The position numbers were made by a program, and so were the translations under genes. Below, in pieces: positions 31,601-42,318 of a stretch of DNA of 64,000 bases. Location: positions 214,476,221 to 214,540,220 of the forward strand of contig OX454525.1 of the NCBI GenBank assembly GCA_949715645.1, written 5' to 3'. The stretch's first letter is position 1; every line of letters begins with the position of its first letter. This DNA is from Portevinia maculata. Its lineage: Eukaryota; Arthropoda; Insecta; Diptera; Syrphidae. A model generated the notes under the pieces. That model was given only the letters and a program-made list of their open reading frames with translations, was not told the origin of the DNA and made no database searches.

Positions 31601-34079
31601 GCGCAAATAAGGAAAAATATCGAAATCCTCTCTCAAAATGATGGAAAATGCGCTGTGTTAACAAACCACTTCGTTTCGAGGTGGATTTGCAGAATTTTAA
31701 TAAAGTACCTGCCAACTTCTTCGTTCCGTGGTGAATTAGTAATAAGTGTAAAATATAGTATAAATTGTACATAATAATGTTTTAAATCATTTATAATACT
31801 TTTTTTAGAGAAATAATAATTAAAAAACTTAAATATAAATCACAGCATAAACAAAAATAGTTTTATTTTGTCCGCTATGTGTAACGAACGGCGTCCACAG
31901 CAACAGCAAACATCAACGTTTGCATGCATTTGCACCCTAAGGCCACACCACCGGAGTGAACCATAATCAATCGTCAGAAATTGCCCGAGTGAGACATCCG
32001 GTCACGATGACAATTTCGACCGCCCATCTTTATCCATTTTGCAGAAATCCAAGTTGGCGTCATTTTGGATTTTTACGGCAACCAGTTTGGAAGCGTGAGG
32101 ACGAATTTCCTAAAACGAACCAGTTAAGTTCCACAACCAGCAACTAGCAGCCGAGGAAAAGGAAAAAAGAACAAACAAAGAAAAAAACCAAGGAAAAGTC
32201 GAAATAAATTAATAAAAACTCAGATAATAACTATAATACGACAAATAATAAAATAATATAAAGAAAGAAGGAAAAAAAAAGTTGGAAGCCAACAAGGAGA
32301 CGCCAAATCCCTCCATCCAGCTGCCATCCTCCACGTTGGAAGCAGCCACACTTTTCCCACCCCAACTAAACCCTCTCCGTCGGAGGAGAAGAAGAAATTC
32401 ATCATCGAACGACCACGTTGGTCATCCTCTTCGAGGACCTAGAAACCTAAGCAGGGCAAAAGCGTGTGTAGAAGCACCACACCACAGTGCAGAGGTAAGT
32501 GCGACAGACTCAGTCGAATTTCGCTAATTCATCCCTGTTATCCCCTGGCAGCCGCGCATGTATAGTTCTGGCATCTGGAGGATTAGCCTTGCGGCAGGCC
32601 CAGCCCGATACTTACCAGAAAATGACTCGAAAATAAAGGGCAAATCACCACCCCAGTCACAAGCGACGGTATTGCCCACTGAATCTACCACCAGAGGCGG
32701 ATTTTCTCCAGCGACAGCAGCGGTCCCAAACGATCGGAGACCAACAAGCCGTCAGAATACACCACCTAGCAGCGAAGTGCATCAACGACGTCACCAGCGA
32801 CGGTCGCACCGTTCGGCGTAACCATCCCAGCAGCGTTCCTGTCCACCGCACAGTGTAGTTTTAAGAGTGTTAATTATTATTATTTCTCATACAGTATCAA
32901 TAGTACAGAAAAATTTCTCGGGGTAGGGCGTCTCTCACCACCCCCTCATATTTAATCGTTTTTCTCAAATTAGTATCAGCTTATCCTTCCGATTTAACGT
33001 CACTCGGTGCTCTCGGTTCAGAGGCGGGTAGTCCCACCAAATAACGTATTTTATTATACGCGGTTTGTATTCAACAACGTCCGTACACATAGGATTACTC
33101 AGTCCCAGTAATTAAGGGCTAGGAAAAAAATTAAATCTAACGTTCAGAAACGAGTGTCAGTGCATTTCGATTGCCAGTTCCAGTTAAGTATTGCTAACCG
33201 CGACGGGCGGAGAGGTTTCGGATCAACAGTAACCACCCACTTGGGCGGTTTCAGAGGTCACAATTACTTCAGTGACACGAATTCTTGATCGCGAGTCTAT
33301 CGTTACTACCGGCTCGGGAATTATTAATAATGATAGGGTAGTAGCGAACCATAATATAAAAAAAATTAAAACCTTTTTTATAACACTCTAAAGATACAGG
33401 TCTCATCTACGCTGTGCGCACATCGTCGAGGAGCATACAAGTAAGTTCGACATACTCTTATATATTATATACATTTATTTTTCGTACTTTCATAATACAT
33501 ATTATTATAATTCGCTGCTAATCACATCATATATACTCCTACATATTATAATGTTCGTATTTATATTTCAGTGGCAAGCCCAATACGTTCATACTCATAT
33601 GCATTTAAACACAACCCACTGATGCAACACCTTCCTTATCTTTTTGTCTGTTCGTGTTGTATAGGTACAAGGAAAAGAAACCTGTACCGTAGAATCCCTT
33701 CTCCTAGTCCGCTCAAACAACAACCTGTATTCCGGGGAGATTACGGAGTTTTTTTTCTCCCGGTTTCGTCATCTGGGACTAGCAGTCCAGAGGAAAAGGA
33801 AAATCGCCTATGAAATACGAGGTCTTAAATTTTTTTTTATGTCGTAATTTTTTTCCTTTTTGATGTCCCCGCGATTTCTGTTTAATTTTTTTTTCCATAT
33901 ATTTTTTTTTGTTTTACCGAAAAAAGTAGACGTAAGATAAGTTTTTTTATTTCTTTAATTTGGAGAATGTTGAAACAACGGCCGATGGTAGTTTAGTGTT
34001 ATTGGTTTTTTTTTATCTTATGGATTTATTTTCTTTCTTTTGGGTTCAGTAAGGCCTGTGTTCTGCTGTATCCCAGACT
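31601..34079. other. Unclassified, mostly noncoding stretch
   Basis: No recognised protein. The plus strand has two intron-like gaps: GTAAGT at 32493 to CAG near 32552, and GTAAGT at 33440 to TTTCAG at 33571. Between and after them are modest open frames (32558-32821, basic and Ser/Thr/Pro-rich, starting at an ATG; 33571-33813, opening directly at the second acceptor). This could be a spliced transcript of a host gene or a decayed retroelement leader. I cannot tell which. Confidence 0.35.
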
Positions 34080-34325
34080 CTAAGTAACGTAATCTCTAGT
34101 TTTTTTTCAAAGTAAATAGAATAAGAATATGAACTTCTCTTATTAGTCAGTTTTCTTTGGAGAAGTATCTCATACTGAAAGTAACGTAACATTTATCTTT
34201 AAAATAACTTGAATATGAATATGAGCTTCGTTTTATTCAGTTTTCTTTGAAGATGTATATCAGACTTAAAGTAACGTAACATTTATTTAGTTTCATAACA
34301 TATATATAAGCTTCTATTTAATTGA
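34080..34325 (+). repeat. Diverged tandem repeat, about 110-bp unit
   Basis: The blocks AAGTAACGTAA, GAATATGA and TTCAGTTTTCTTTG recur in the same order two to three times. Noncoding. Confidence 0.7.
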
Positions 34326-34429
34326 TTTTCGTTAATAAATTTTGTGAACTTTAATGAACCTCACCTCGTTTTGGCGATTTATTTTCGAAATTCTATTGGA
34401 TATTATCCAATAATAATGCCCGAGTAAAT

Positions 34430-35280
34430 TCGGAGTAAGGGAAGGGAAGGAGTCTAAGGGAAGGTGAAATGGGAGGGTAGGCGAAATCATAAGTATTTAA
34501 AGGGACAATATGTCCCTTAGCGCTTTAGGGGCCAGCGCAAGCAGAGCGATGCGGTGGCCAAGGATCCGCAAGTTAATGTTGCGGTGGGGTGGGCCAGCTC
34601 AGTTGGAGAAACAACAGCTTCTACCTCCCCCAACCCCCACTCTCGTGATTCCTCGGGCGTGGTCTTATTTTCTTTCGCGAGCCCCTGGTGGTCAAGGTCG
34701 TCGCAGGCGCTTATTTCAAGGCCAAGTCTACTTCGGGCCGGGGTCTACCGTATGGTAGATCGGGCTTCTCCGGAGATAGTAGAGGTTACCAGCCCCGCAC
34801 CACCGGGTGGCTGACTCCGTGAGAAGCGATGGATGGTAGTGAAGTTTAGGCATGTAAAAAGAATGTAACCCCAGTCCGAGCTCGCAGCAAGTACCCGCTC
34901 CCACCGACGAGCTAGCGCGGGACGCTGCCATGCCTAACTGCGAGTGGTCGGACAACCCCCAACCCTCTTTCCAATCAGGCCGATCGTCAGTGCCCTGGCC
35001 GCCTGTAAGCGGGGGCCAGTCGAGAGGTTTAGTGGGCCGCCGTGATTCGAGCTTTTCCTTAGGGAGCTTTTCTCTTGCTGGAATTTGTTCTTTCTTTTGG
35101 GAATGTATTTTTTTCTTGGCTCGGGGAAGGAGGGATAGCGGCGTTGCAGGTGGCTGCCAAGGAGGGGCAGTTACCACAGGGATGGCTTCATCCATCCGCC
35201 CAGACATTTCGACATCCTAGTCGAATGGATAGATGGCAGCACTGTAGCAACGTTGGATAAGGGGGCTCTATTTACGTTAC
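34430..35280. other. GC-rich segment of unknown nature
   Basis: Clearly more GC-rich than everything around it. It starts with a purine-rich run (34436-34480) and contains small hairpins (TCTACCGTATGGTAGA near 34745; AGGGACAATATGTCCCT near 34500). The minus strand has a 159-codon frame (34728-35207) beginning at ATG, rich in Pro/Lys/Arg, with no family resemblance I recognise. A plus-strand frame overlaps it, so coding is not established. Confidence 0.35.
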
Positions 35281-35713
35281 ATATGTTCCCCCTAAATTAG
35301 TAGCAAGTAGGATCGTTTGTCTTATATAGGTCGAATATATATAAAAGTTTGTAATGGCTGCTCCTATATGGTCAAACATATTGTTGTTACTAGTAATGAT
35401 GAAACTCTCCACTCAACACGGTCATTACTAAAACCTGTTTACTTACTAACAAAATTATTATTTTCAGTAATTCGTACGAAATGAGTTTTATGTGTTCGAA
35501 CATCTGAAATAAGTTTTTCATTACTAATCTTTTCGTTACACCAACACTATAAATATCAATGAAATTATAAATGCAGGTCATATGATCAGTGAAAATGATT
35601 TTGAATTTATGACTTACAATAATTGGATAGTTATTGTTTGTTGATTGACGTTCGTATATATAAAAATGAAACAAATCGGTAATGCACACATTTCGAACCC
35701 TTTTTATTTTATT
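35281..35713. other. AT-rich spacer before element D
   Basis: No gene or motif recognised. It ends at ATAT (35714-35717), the target duplication of element D. Confidence 0.5.
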
Positions 35714-35717
35714 ATAT

Positions 35718-36191
35718 TGTTGCATGTTTGCTTGAACTGTGTCATTAATTAGTCAACTACGCCATCTAGTAGAAAGTGGCCATATTACCGATTTTGGCAG
35801 CATTGGAATAGCAGTTTGAGTGGCTGTGGTATAACTTGGTATGTTGTTCTCGAACCTTCTGAACTTAACGAACCTTCTCAACGAATCTGGAAATTTCGAG
35901 AGGTGTCACTATGAGATATAAATAGATGTCGCAGGAGCACCCAAGACATTCGAGTTGTGAACCGCGATAAAGAAGGGCGATAGATGACAGTAGTGAAAAG
36001 TATAGAGAATATTGAATAAGAGAAAAGTGATTGTTTATTTAAAGTGATTAATTGTGAAAGTGAATTGTTGAATTAAATAAGTGAATTATTAGAATAATAA
36101 TCAAGAAGTAAAAGACATTGAAAGAGAACTAATAAAGATTAATTAAATAGAATTACGTTTTATCTTTTCGAATCCTAGCCTGGATGTAACA
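35718..36191 (+). repeat. Element D 5' LTR
   Basis: 474 bp, TG..CA. Contains AATAAAG near 36130. Confidence 0.93.
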
Positions 36192-36192
36192 T

Positions 36193-36210
36193 TGGTGTCA
36201 GAAGTGGGAT
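36193..36210 (+). promoter_or_regulatory. Element D primer-binding site, tRNA-Leu type
   Basis: TGGTGTCAGAAGTGGGAT starts one base after the LTR. It matches the complement of a tRNA-Leu 3' end (leucine tRNAs that begin GTCAG) over 18 bases. Confidence 0.85.
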
Positions 36211-36256
36211 AAAACGTATTCAGTGTGAAATTAAAGTAAAGTGAATTAAAAAAAAA

Positions 36257-38695
36257 ATGGGCCGCACATTAAAATTACTACAGCTCAGTATTCCGCAGTT
36301 AAAAGCTGAATTGGAAAAGCGGAATCTCTCCACAGCTGGAGGAAAAAGTGATCTTGTGCTTCGACTGCAGGAATCTGTTGAAAACGAAGGAGAAAACCCC
36401 AAGTCCGTTTTGTTCGACGTAGCAGAAGAACAAGTAAGTACAAGCGTTGATATGACTGCTATTATGGAATTACTTCTGGCCAAGTTAGATGAACAGAAGA
36501 ATTCTATGGACTCTCAGTTCAATGAACAGAAAAATTCTATGGACTCTCAGTTCAATGAACAGAAGAATTCTATGGGCTCTCAGTTCAAGGAACAAAAGAA
36601 TTCTCTAGAACAACAGAAGAATTCTCTAGATTCCAAATTGCAATCAATGGACTCTAAATTTGATGAACAGAAGAATTCTCTAGATTCCAACTTGCAAGCA
36701 ATGGACACTAAATTCGAAGAACAAAAGAATTCCATAGTTGCCGCCCAAAAGAGCGCTGTGGAAGATTTTAAAAATGTTCTCGAAGGAAAACTCGAAGAAA
36801 TTGACCAAAAGTTCGAGAAGGTTGAAACCAAATTCGACGAAATCGATACAAACATCGAGAACTTGGCTAAAGAGCTCGAGAAAGTGAAGAAGCAGAAGGC
36901 TCGAGAAAATTCTGCGGACTGCCCGAGAAGGAAAGAGATGCAGCCTCCTGTTTTCGATGGTCAAACATCATGGCCAATTTATAAGAAACAGTTTGAAGCA
37001 GCTGCAGTGGCGAACAGCTGGGACAACGAGGAAAAGTCGATTGCGCTAACGCTCGCACTAAGAGGTACAGCTGCGGAGTTACTCCAAACCGTCTCAGAAG
37101 AGAAGCAACACAACTACGACGCCCTGGTCAAGGCTATAGAGATGCGCTTCGGTGATGAGCATATGCAGCAAGTGTACAGGGTCCAGCTACGCAGTAGAGT
37201 CCAGAAGAGGGGAGAAACACTTCAACAGCTGCAAGCAGATATCGAACGTCTGGCACATTTGTCATATCCTAATGCTGGTGAGGTTCTCATCAATGAAATG
37301 GCTGTGGAGGCGTTTATCCAAGCCATTGAAGATAGACAACTGCAAATGGCCGTAAGAATGGCTGGAAAGAGAACTCTCGCTGAGGCCCTAGCATTTGCAT
37401 TGACAATGCAAGCTGCTGATCAGGCATCGCATGTGTTCCACCGCGTAAGTGAAATGACAGCCGTTGAATGTTCATGCCAAAGAGTAGACATCGTAGACCG
37501 GAGCAGAGATAACAGAGGTCAAATGCGCTGCTAGAACTGCAACAAAATGGGGCACCTACAGAGACAATGCAGAGCTCCACCCAGACAAGGCAGTTGTCCA
37601 CATTGCGGGCCTAGGAGGCGCAACGAAGAAGCATCTGGCAGATATAGCTTCGCAGAACCAGCAATCGGGAAACGTGTAAGGGGCAGCTTCTCGGAGCAGA
37701 AGTGGGTTTCCGGAATCGACGACTCCAGGACCACAATTCTGGTCTCCCAAACCAAACAAGGAAACCAGAGTTTAACAGTGGAAGCCTATATCGGTCAAAA
37801 TAAGTGCGTGGCAGCCATCGACACCGGTGCCACCGCTTCCATTATAAGGAGGGACATCGTCCGTCAGTCTTGGTTGCACAACACCAGCAGTTACTGTCTG
37901 AAAACAGCAACAGGAGCGACAGCGAAAGTGTACGGAGATATCATGCTAACAATAAATTTGGCAGGATTAGCATTCTCCCACGCTTTCTTAGTAGCTGATA
38001 TATGTGACGAATGCATCATTGGAATCGATTTCATGAAGGCGAATGATGTCGTATTGGACTTTGGTATGCAAGTACTCAAGTATCGAAACGTAGAAATTCC
38101 GATGGTGTACGGGAAAGAGAACGCCGCATCCCTGAGGACAGTCACTAGTGAGGACGAGGTCCTACCACCTTCTTCAGAGACAATAATTCGGACAAAGATG
38201 GAAGGTGATCCTATGAGCTACCGATTCTCTCTAGTTGAGCCAAAAGACAACCACTACCGAAACTGCGTGGTTGGAAAAGTGCTTGTCGAGCAGAAGAACA
38301 ATATTGTTCCCGTACGAGTTCTTAATGCTGAACACAAAAGCGTCAAATTGAAGCAAGGTGAGGTGGTTGGAAAGTGTGTACCGGGTACTGAAGTCTACCG
38401 AAATATTCATCCGATATCCAGCGACCGCATGAAGACGAGGTACGATACAAAAGCGACCACCACAGGATTTCAGAAAGGAGATCTGGTATGGCTATACAAC
38501 CCTCATCGCCGAAAAGGTATGTCACCTAAACTACAGCAGGATTGGGAAGGACCCTATAAGATAGTGAAGCGCATCAACGATGTTGTCTACCGGATCCAGC
38601 GAGGAAGAGGCATGCTAAAAGTTGTCCATTTGGATCGTCTCCATCGCTACCATGGGGAAAATATTGACGTGCTTGTTCGGGATGAACAAGTTTAA
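36257..38695 (+). pseudogene. Element D gag-protease-integrase-tail fusion frame with one stop
   Basis: ATG at 36257 gives a single frame of 812 codons with one TAG at 37532-37534. Residues about 5-45 look like a SAP DNA-binding motif (LSIPQLKAELEKRNLSTAGG). Residues 79-160 are a coiled coil built on an 11-residue repeat (EQKNSMDSQFN), encoded by 33-bp direct repeats from 36491. A Gag core follows (QPPVFDGQTSWPIYKKQFEA to about residue 395). The stop falls inside a CX2CX4HX4C zinc knuckle. Next is an aspartic protease (AAIDTGATASIIRRD, GAC at 37820). Near 38395 the sequence jumps, still in frame, to an integrase tail with GDLVWLYNPHRRKG and GPYKIVKRI. RT and RNase H are gone. The frame-preserving deletion is notable. 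Confidence 0.88.
36491..36622 (+). repeat. 33-bp direct repeats in element D gag
   Basis: Units begin at 36491, 36524, 36557 and 36590 (GAACAGAAGAATTCTATGG core), followed by shorter degenerate units to about 36735. They encode the 11-residue coiled-coil repeat. Confidence 0.9.
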
Positions 38696-38706
38696 GAGGG
38701 GGATAT
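38693..38706 (+). promoter_or_regulatory. Element D polypurine tract
   Basis: AAGAGGGGGATAT directly precedes the 3' LTR and overlaps the stop codon of the fusion frame. Confidence 0.8.
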
Positions 38707-39180
38707 TGTTGCATGTTTGCTTGAACTGTGTCATTAATTAGTCAACTACGCCATCTAGTAGAAAGTGGCCATATTACCGATTTTGGCAGCATTGGAATAG
38801 CAGTTTGAGTAGCTGTGGTATAACTTGGTATGTTGTTCTCGAACCTTCTGAACTTAACGAACCTTCTCAACGAATCTGGAAATTTCGAGAGGTGTCACTA
38901 GGAGATATTAATAGATGTCGCAGGAGCACCCAAGACATTCGAGTTGTGAACCGCGATAAAGAAGGGCGATAGATGACAGTAGTGAAAAGTATAGAGAATA
39001 TTGAATAAGAGAAAAGTGATTGTTTATTTAAAGTGATTAATTGTGAAAGTGAATTGTTGAATTAAATAAGTGAATTATTAGAATAATAATCAAGAAGTAA
39101 AAGACATTGAAAGAGAACTAATAAAGATTAATTAAATAGAATTACGTTTTATCTTTTCGAATCCTTGCCTGGAAGTAACA
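38707..39180 (+). repeat. Element D 3' LTR
   Basis: 474 bp, five differences from 35718-36191. Confidence 0.93.
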
Positions 39181-39184
39181 ATAT

Positions 39185-40633
39185 TATATATTTTATTACA
39201 CAACTAATGACCATTCATACCAGAGTGAAAAACAACCTGTGTGAAATATTACAAAACACACAAGTCCTAATCCAAGAAAAATTATGAATGTCAATACTAT
39301 TCTCTGCCTTCGCGTTGATATACAACGCTTGACAGCAACATTAAAAAACATAAGGTTTTGGTGTTACGAATACTATTTGAAAATTGAAGTAGAACGCAGC
39401 TTTGTTATAGGTTTTACTGATTTCCTATTATTACTCTTCATGCGTCTTTCAATGCGGCTGTTTCAACATAAGCCGTTTTAAAATTTATTTATTTTAAATT
39501 ATTCTCGTCATAATGTGAAAAGATCGGCAAAAAAATAACTATAAATTTGTTAATACAAGTTTTGTCATTTTTATTTCATTGCTTTCCTAACTTTCAATGA
39601 CATTTATCTTTCAACACGACGCTTCAAAGTGTGATTGCATAAGTCAGCTTAACCTGTTTTGAAGTTATGTTGAATTGAATATTATTCTCAAAGTTCCAAG
39701 TGCTCCAAATGCATTCACTATTTATTTGTTAAATCATTTTGTCACTTAAGATACAGCGTTAATTTTTACCTTTGTATATAGACTCTATAATACTCTCACT
39801 TTGTGAATACGACGATACGCCACCAAACGACGTAAGTTCGTCATTAAAAAACCTATAAAAAGGGTTTACAAAATGCTAGTATATATTTGAATTTTGAGAA
39901 ACAAACCAGTTTATTTGGTTTTCTTTCTTCGTTTTCCTTTACCTCTATCTTCTTGTATACCATCATCAAACTCAGACACAAACCTTCAAACGCCATCCTT
40001 TTTGTTGCCAATTTCGTCGAGGTCAACGTTTTCAAATTCGTGTTGATGATAGTACAATAGAGTCTATATACAAAGCTTTTACACATCTTTAGCTTAATCT
40101 ATTTCGTCGTACCAAAAACTTAAATTTATTGTCACAGATTCATAAACTAATTTATCATAGTACCTACGCTTAGAATAGTAAAATGCGCAATTTTATTTTC
40201 ATAAATGCATTACAAGTGACTTGCTTGTCATTTGGTTTTTGTTCGTTCGAGGTCAACAAATTGTGCGAAAAAAATAATTTTCAAACAAAATAAGAATAAT
40301 TAACAAAGAAATGATAAAACATAAGTCAAATTAATCAGTAAAAAAGTTTAAAAAATATTTGCAACAATTTTTATATGTTCCATTGGTTATTTGTTTTTCC
40401 AAAGCTACCACAGTGTTACTGAAAACCGTGCGAACACACATGCAAACATATCCCCAATCTCACCACAAGCAAAATCAAGAACTTTGTCAAATGTCAAAAG
40501 AAATCTTTAAGCCAAATATAAATTTATTCACTTTTGAAGCAACAAGATATTCACTTGAGGTATATTTTACTGTATTCAGCCTAATTTTTATTTTCAACCA
40601 TTAGAATAGCCAAAAATGATGATATTTACTATC
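39185..40633. other. AT-rich stretch without recognised gene
   Basis: Both strands are full of stops and the short frames have no family signature. If the OSGEPL1-like gene to the right was once complete, its upstream exons should lie here, but I could not find them. Confidence 0.5.
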
Positions 40634-41487
40634 AGATGTGGAGGCATTATACCACCCAGAGCTCAGGAAATATAGGTAGTCTGTCCAGTATAGGAACGTT
40701 TATAAGGAATGTTTGCATGCAGCCGGTATAGATCCCAGCAGTATAGGAGCAATAGCAGTTACCAGGTTTTTATTATCTAAAATAAACTACGAATTTATGC
40801 TACTAGAATTCCGTCCTTAAGGTTTACCGATGAGTCTTATCTATGCAAAGTACTTGGCACGTCAGTACTCTAAGCCAATAATACCAGTTCATCACATGGA
40901 AACTCACGCCTTAGCAGTGAGAATGGAACAAAGGAGGACATAGTCAAATTGTGTTTGTTCAAAAAGCTGAAAAACAACTATACGCTGCATCAAAACTGTT
41001 TAGGAAGAAGAAAGTAAGTTCGTCCAACACGTTTATTGTGCTGTAAACTCAATTTAGTTTTTTTTTTGTTTATGTAGAAAAACCTCCAAATGCTATTATT
41101 GCTCATAAAAACGATTTCTGTGTGGGATTATCAAAAGCAGCAACCAGACAATCGCACACAACGAGCGCTAGAATGTTGCATACGAAAGGGACTTTTCGAT
41201 AATGTAAGGCCGACTGTAGTTATCTCTGGTGGTGTTGCAAACAACGACTACATTTTCGAAAACGTAGTAAACATGTCCAGGATATATGACACGGAAACGT
41301 TTCGTCCGTCTAAACGGTTTTGCTCAGACAATGGAGCTATGATTGCTTGGAATAGTATTGGGTTAAGGACAATCTATCTAGTGCCTTGGTGAAATTTGAT
41401 AATTTGATTGTAGACGGCAAGTCCACAATATGTAAAAGTTTAATGGAAGAAGTTATTAAGTGTAAATTGGTTAAGACTCAAGACTGA
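40634..41487 (+). pseudogene. OSGEPL1/Qri7-like tRNA threonylcarbamoyladenosine synthase, broken
   Basis: Pieces in order match the mitochondrial Kae1/TsaD family that, with threonylcarbamoyl-AMP, makes t6A37 on tRNA: GGIIPPRAQEI (40639), AAGIDPSSIGAIAVTR (about 40718), LPMSLIYAKYLARQYSKP then PVHHMETHAL (the metal-binding HxxxH, 40826-40920), RTQRALECCIRKGLFDN (41160), and VVISGGVANN with DNGAMIAWN (to 41358). An intron with GT-AG ends (41014-41077) is retained, so this is not a processed copy. Stops occur near 40670, 40818 and 40939, frames shift between blocks, and the N-terminal third is missing. A shifted frame carries the end to TGA 41485 with AATAAA at 41489. It is probably a decayed duplicate of the functional gene elsewhere. 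Confidence 0.85.
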
Positions 41488-41499
41488 CAATAAAATAAA

Positions 41500-42318
41500 T
41501 ATTTTTTTTTGTTTTAAGCGAAATATTACTCGTGTTGAATATTGTATTTTGATTATCACTTAAAGTAAGCTGTTGATTGATTTTGACAAAAAGTTAAAGG
41601 GAATACTCTGATCGAACTGCTCATCTTGGTAACAGTCTTGAATATTTGAGTACTTTAGTGAATGCTTAAATATTGGACTCTGGAACTGCTGGCCTGCGCT
41701 ATGCGTAGTAGAGAAAGCAACGAAATAAATCAAGAAGATTGATTGGCTTTTAGTTTAGACCTATTATGTTTTACAAAATGTATACAGCTAGATTTAAATA
41801 CTCTGTATGTATTAGAAATGTAACAAAAGATTTATTTTTTATCTCGATAGGTGAAAATATCCTCACTGTTTGGCTTCAATATTCAGCTCTCGTTCTCTCA
41901 TTACAAAAGAAAACCAATGAAATAGCTCAAAATAATAAACAAAAGCAGATTCAAGTAAATTAAAACTTTATTTATCCACAATCTGATCGGGATTTCTCAA
42001 AATCGGTTATTTACATTTTACGTTCCTCTTCTGATTTCATACATTTGCCTTAATAGATCAAGTAACTCTTAATGTTTGCATTTGCTTTTGCAAATTTTCA
42101 ATCGACGTCGGATCATCCGTCCCATTTACTGTATTAACTTCAAGTGTAGGCTGCCACTAGCAGCCCGTATTTTCATAGATAAAATCCAAGACGGTCTACA
42201 AAGAAATATACAATTAAAAAACTTATTTTTACTATACATCGCATGCTGGATTTGGATTACCTAATCTGTTTCATTGTAGAACATAAATGCCAACCCCTAC
42301 GCCAAATTAGCTGTTTAA
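41500..42318. other. AT-rich spacer without recognised gene
   Basis: No conserved motif on either strand. It separates the OSGEPL1-like relic from the convergently oriented zinc-finger gene. Confidence 0.5.

Larger units (their letters stand above)
35718..39180 (+). mobile_element. Element D: Ty3/Gypsy retrotransposon with internal deletion
   Basis: Two 474-bp LTRs (TGTTGCATG to AAGTAACA or ATGTAACA) flank a 2.5-kb interior with primer site, gag, protease, integrase tail and purine tract. ATAT flanks both ends (35714-35717, 39181-39184). I count five substitutions between the LTRs, about one percent, so the insertion is recent. RT, RNase H and most of integrase are missing, so it is non-autonomous. 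Confidence 0.93.

Noticed and set aside
36491..36735. Regular short direct repeats resembling a CRISPR array
   Set aside because: They are coding 33-bp repeats with no spacers, in a eukaryotic retrotransposon gag. The tandem units at 30170-30420 and in the LTRs of element C are likewise simple tandem repeats.
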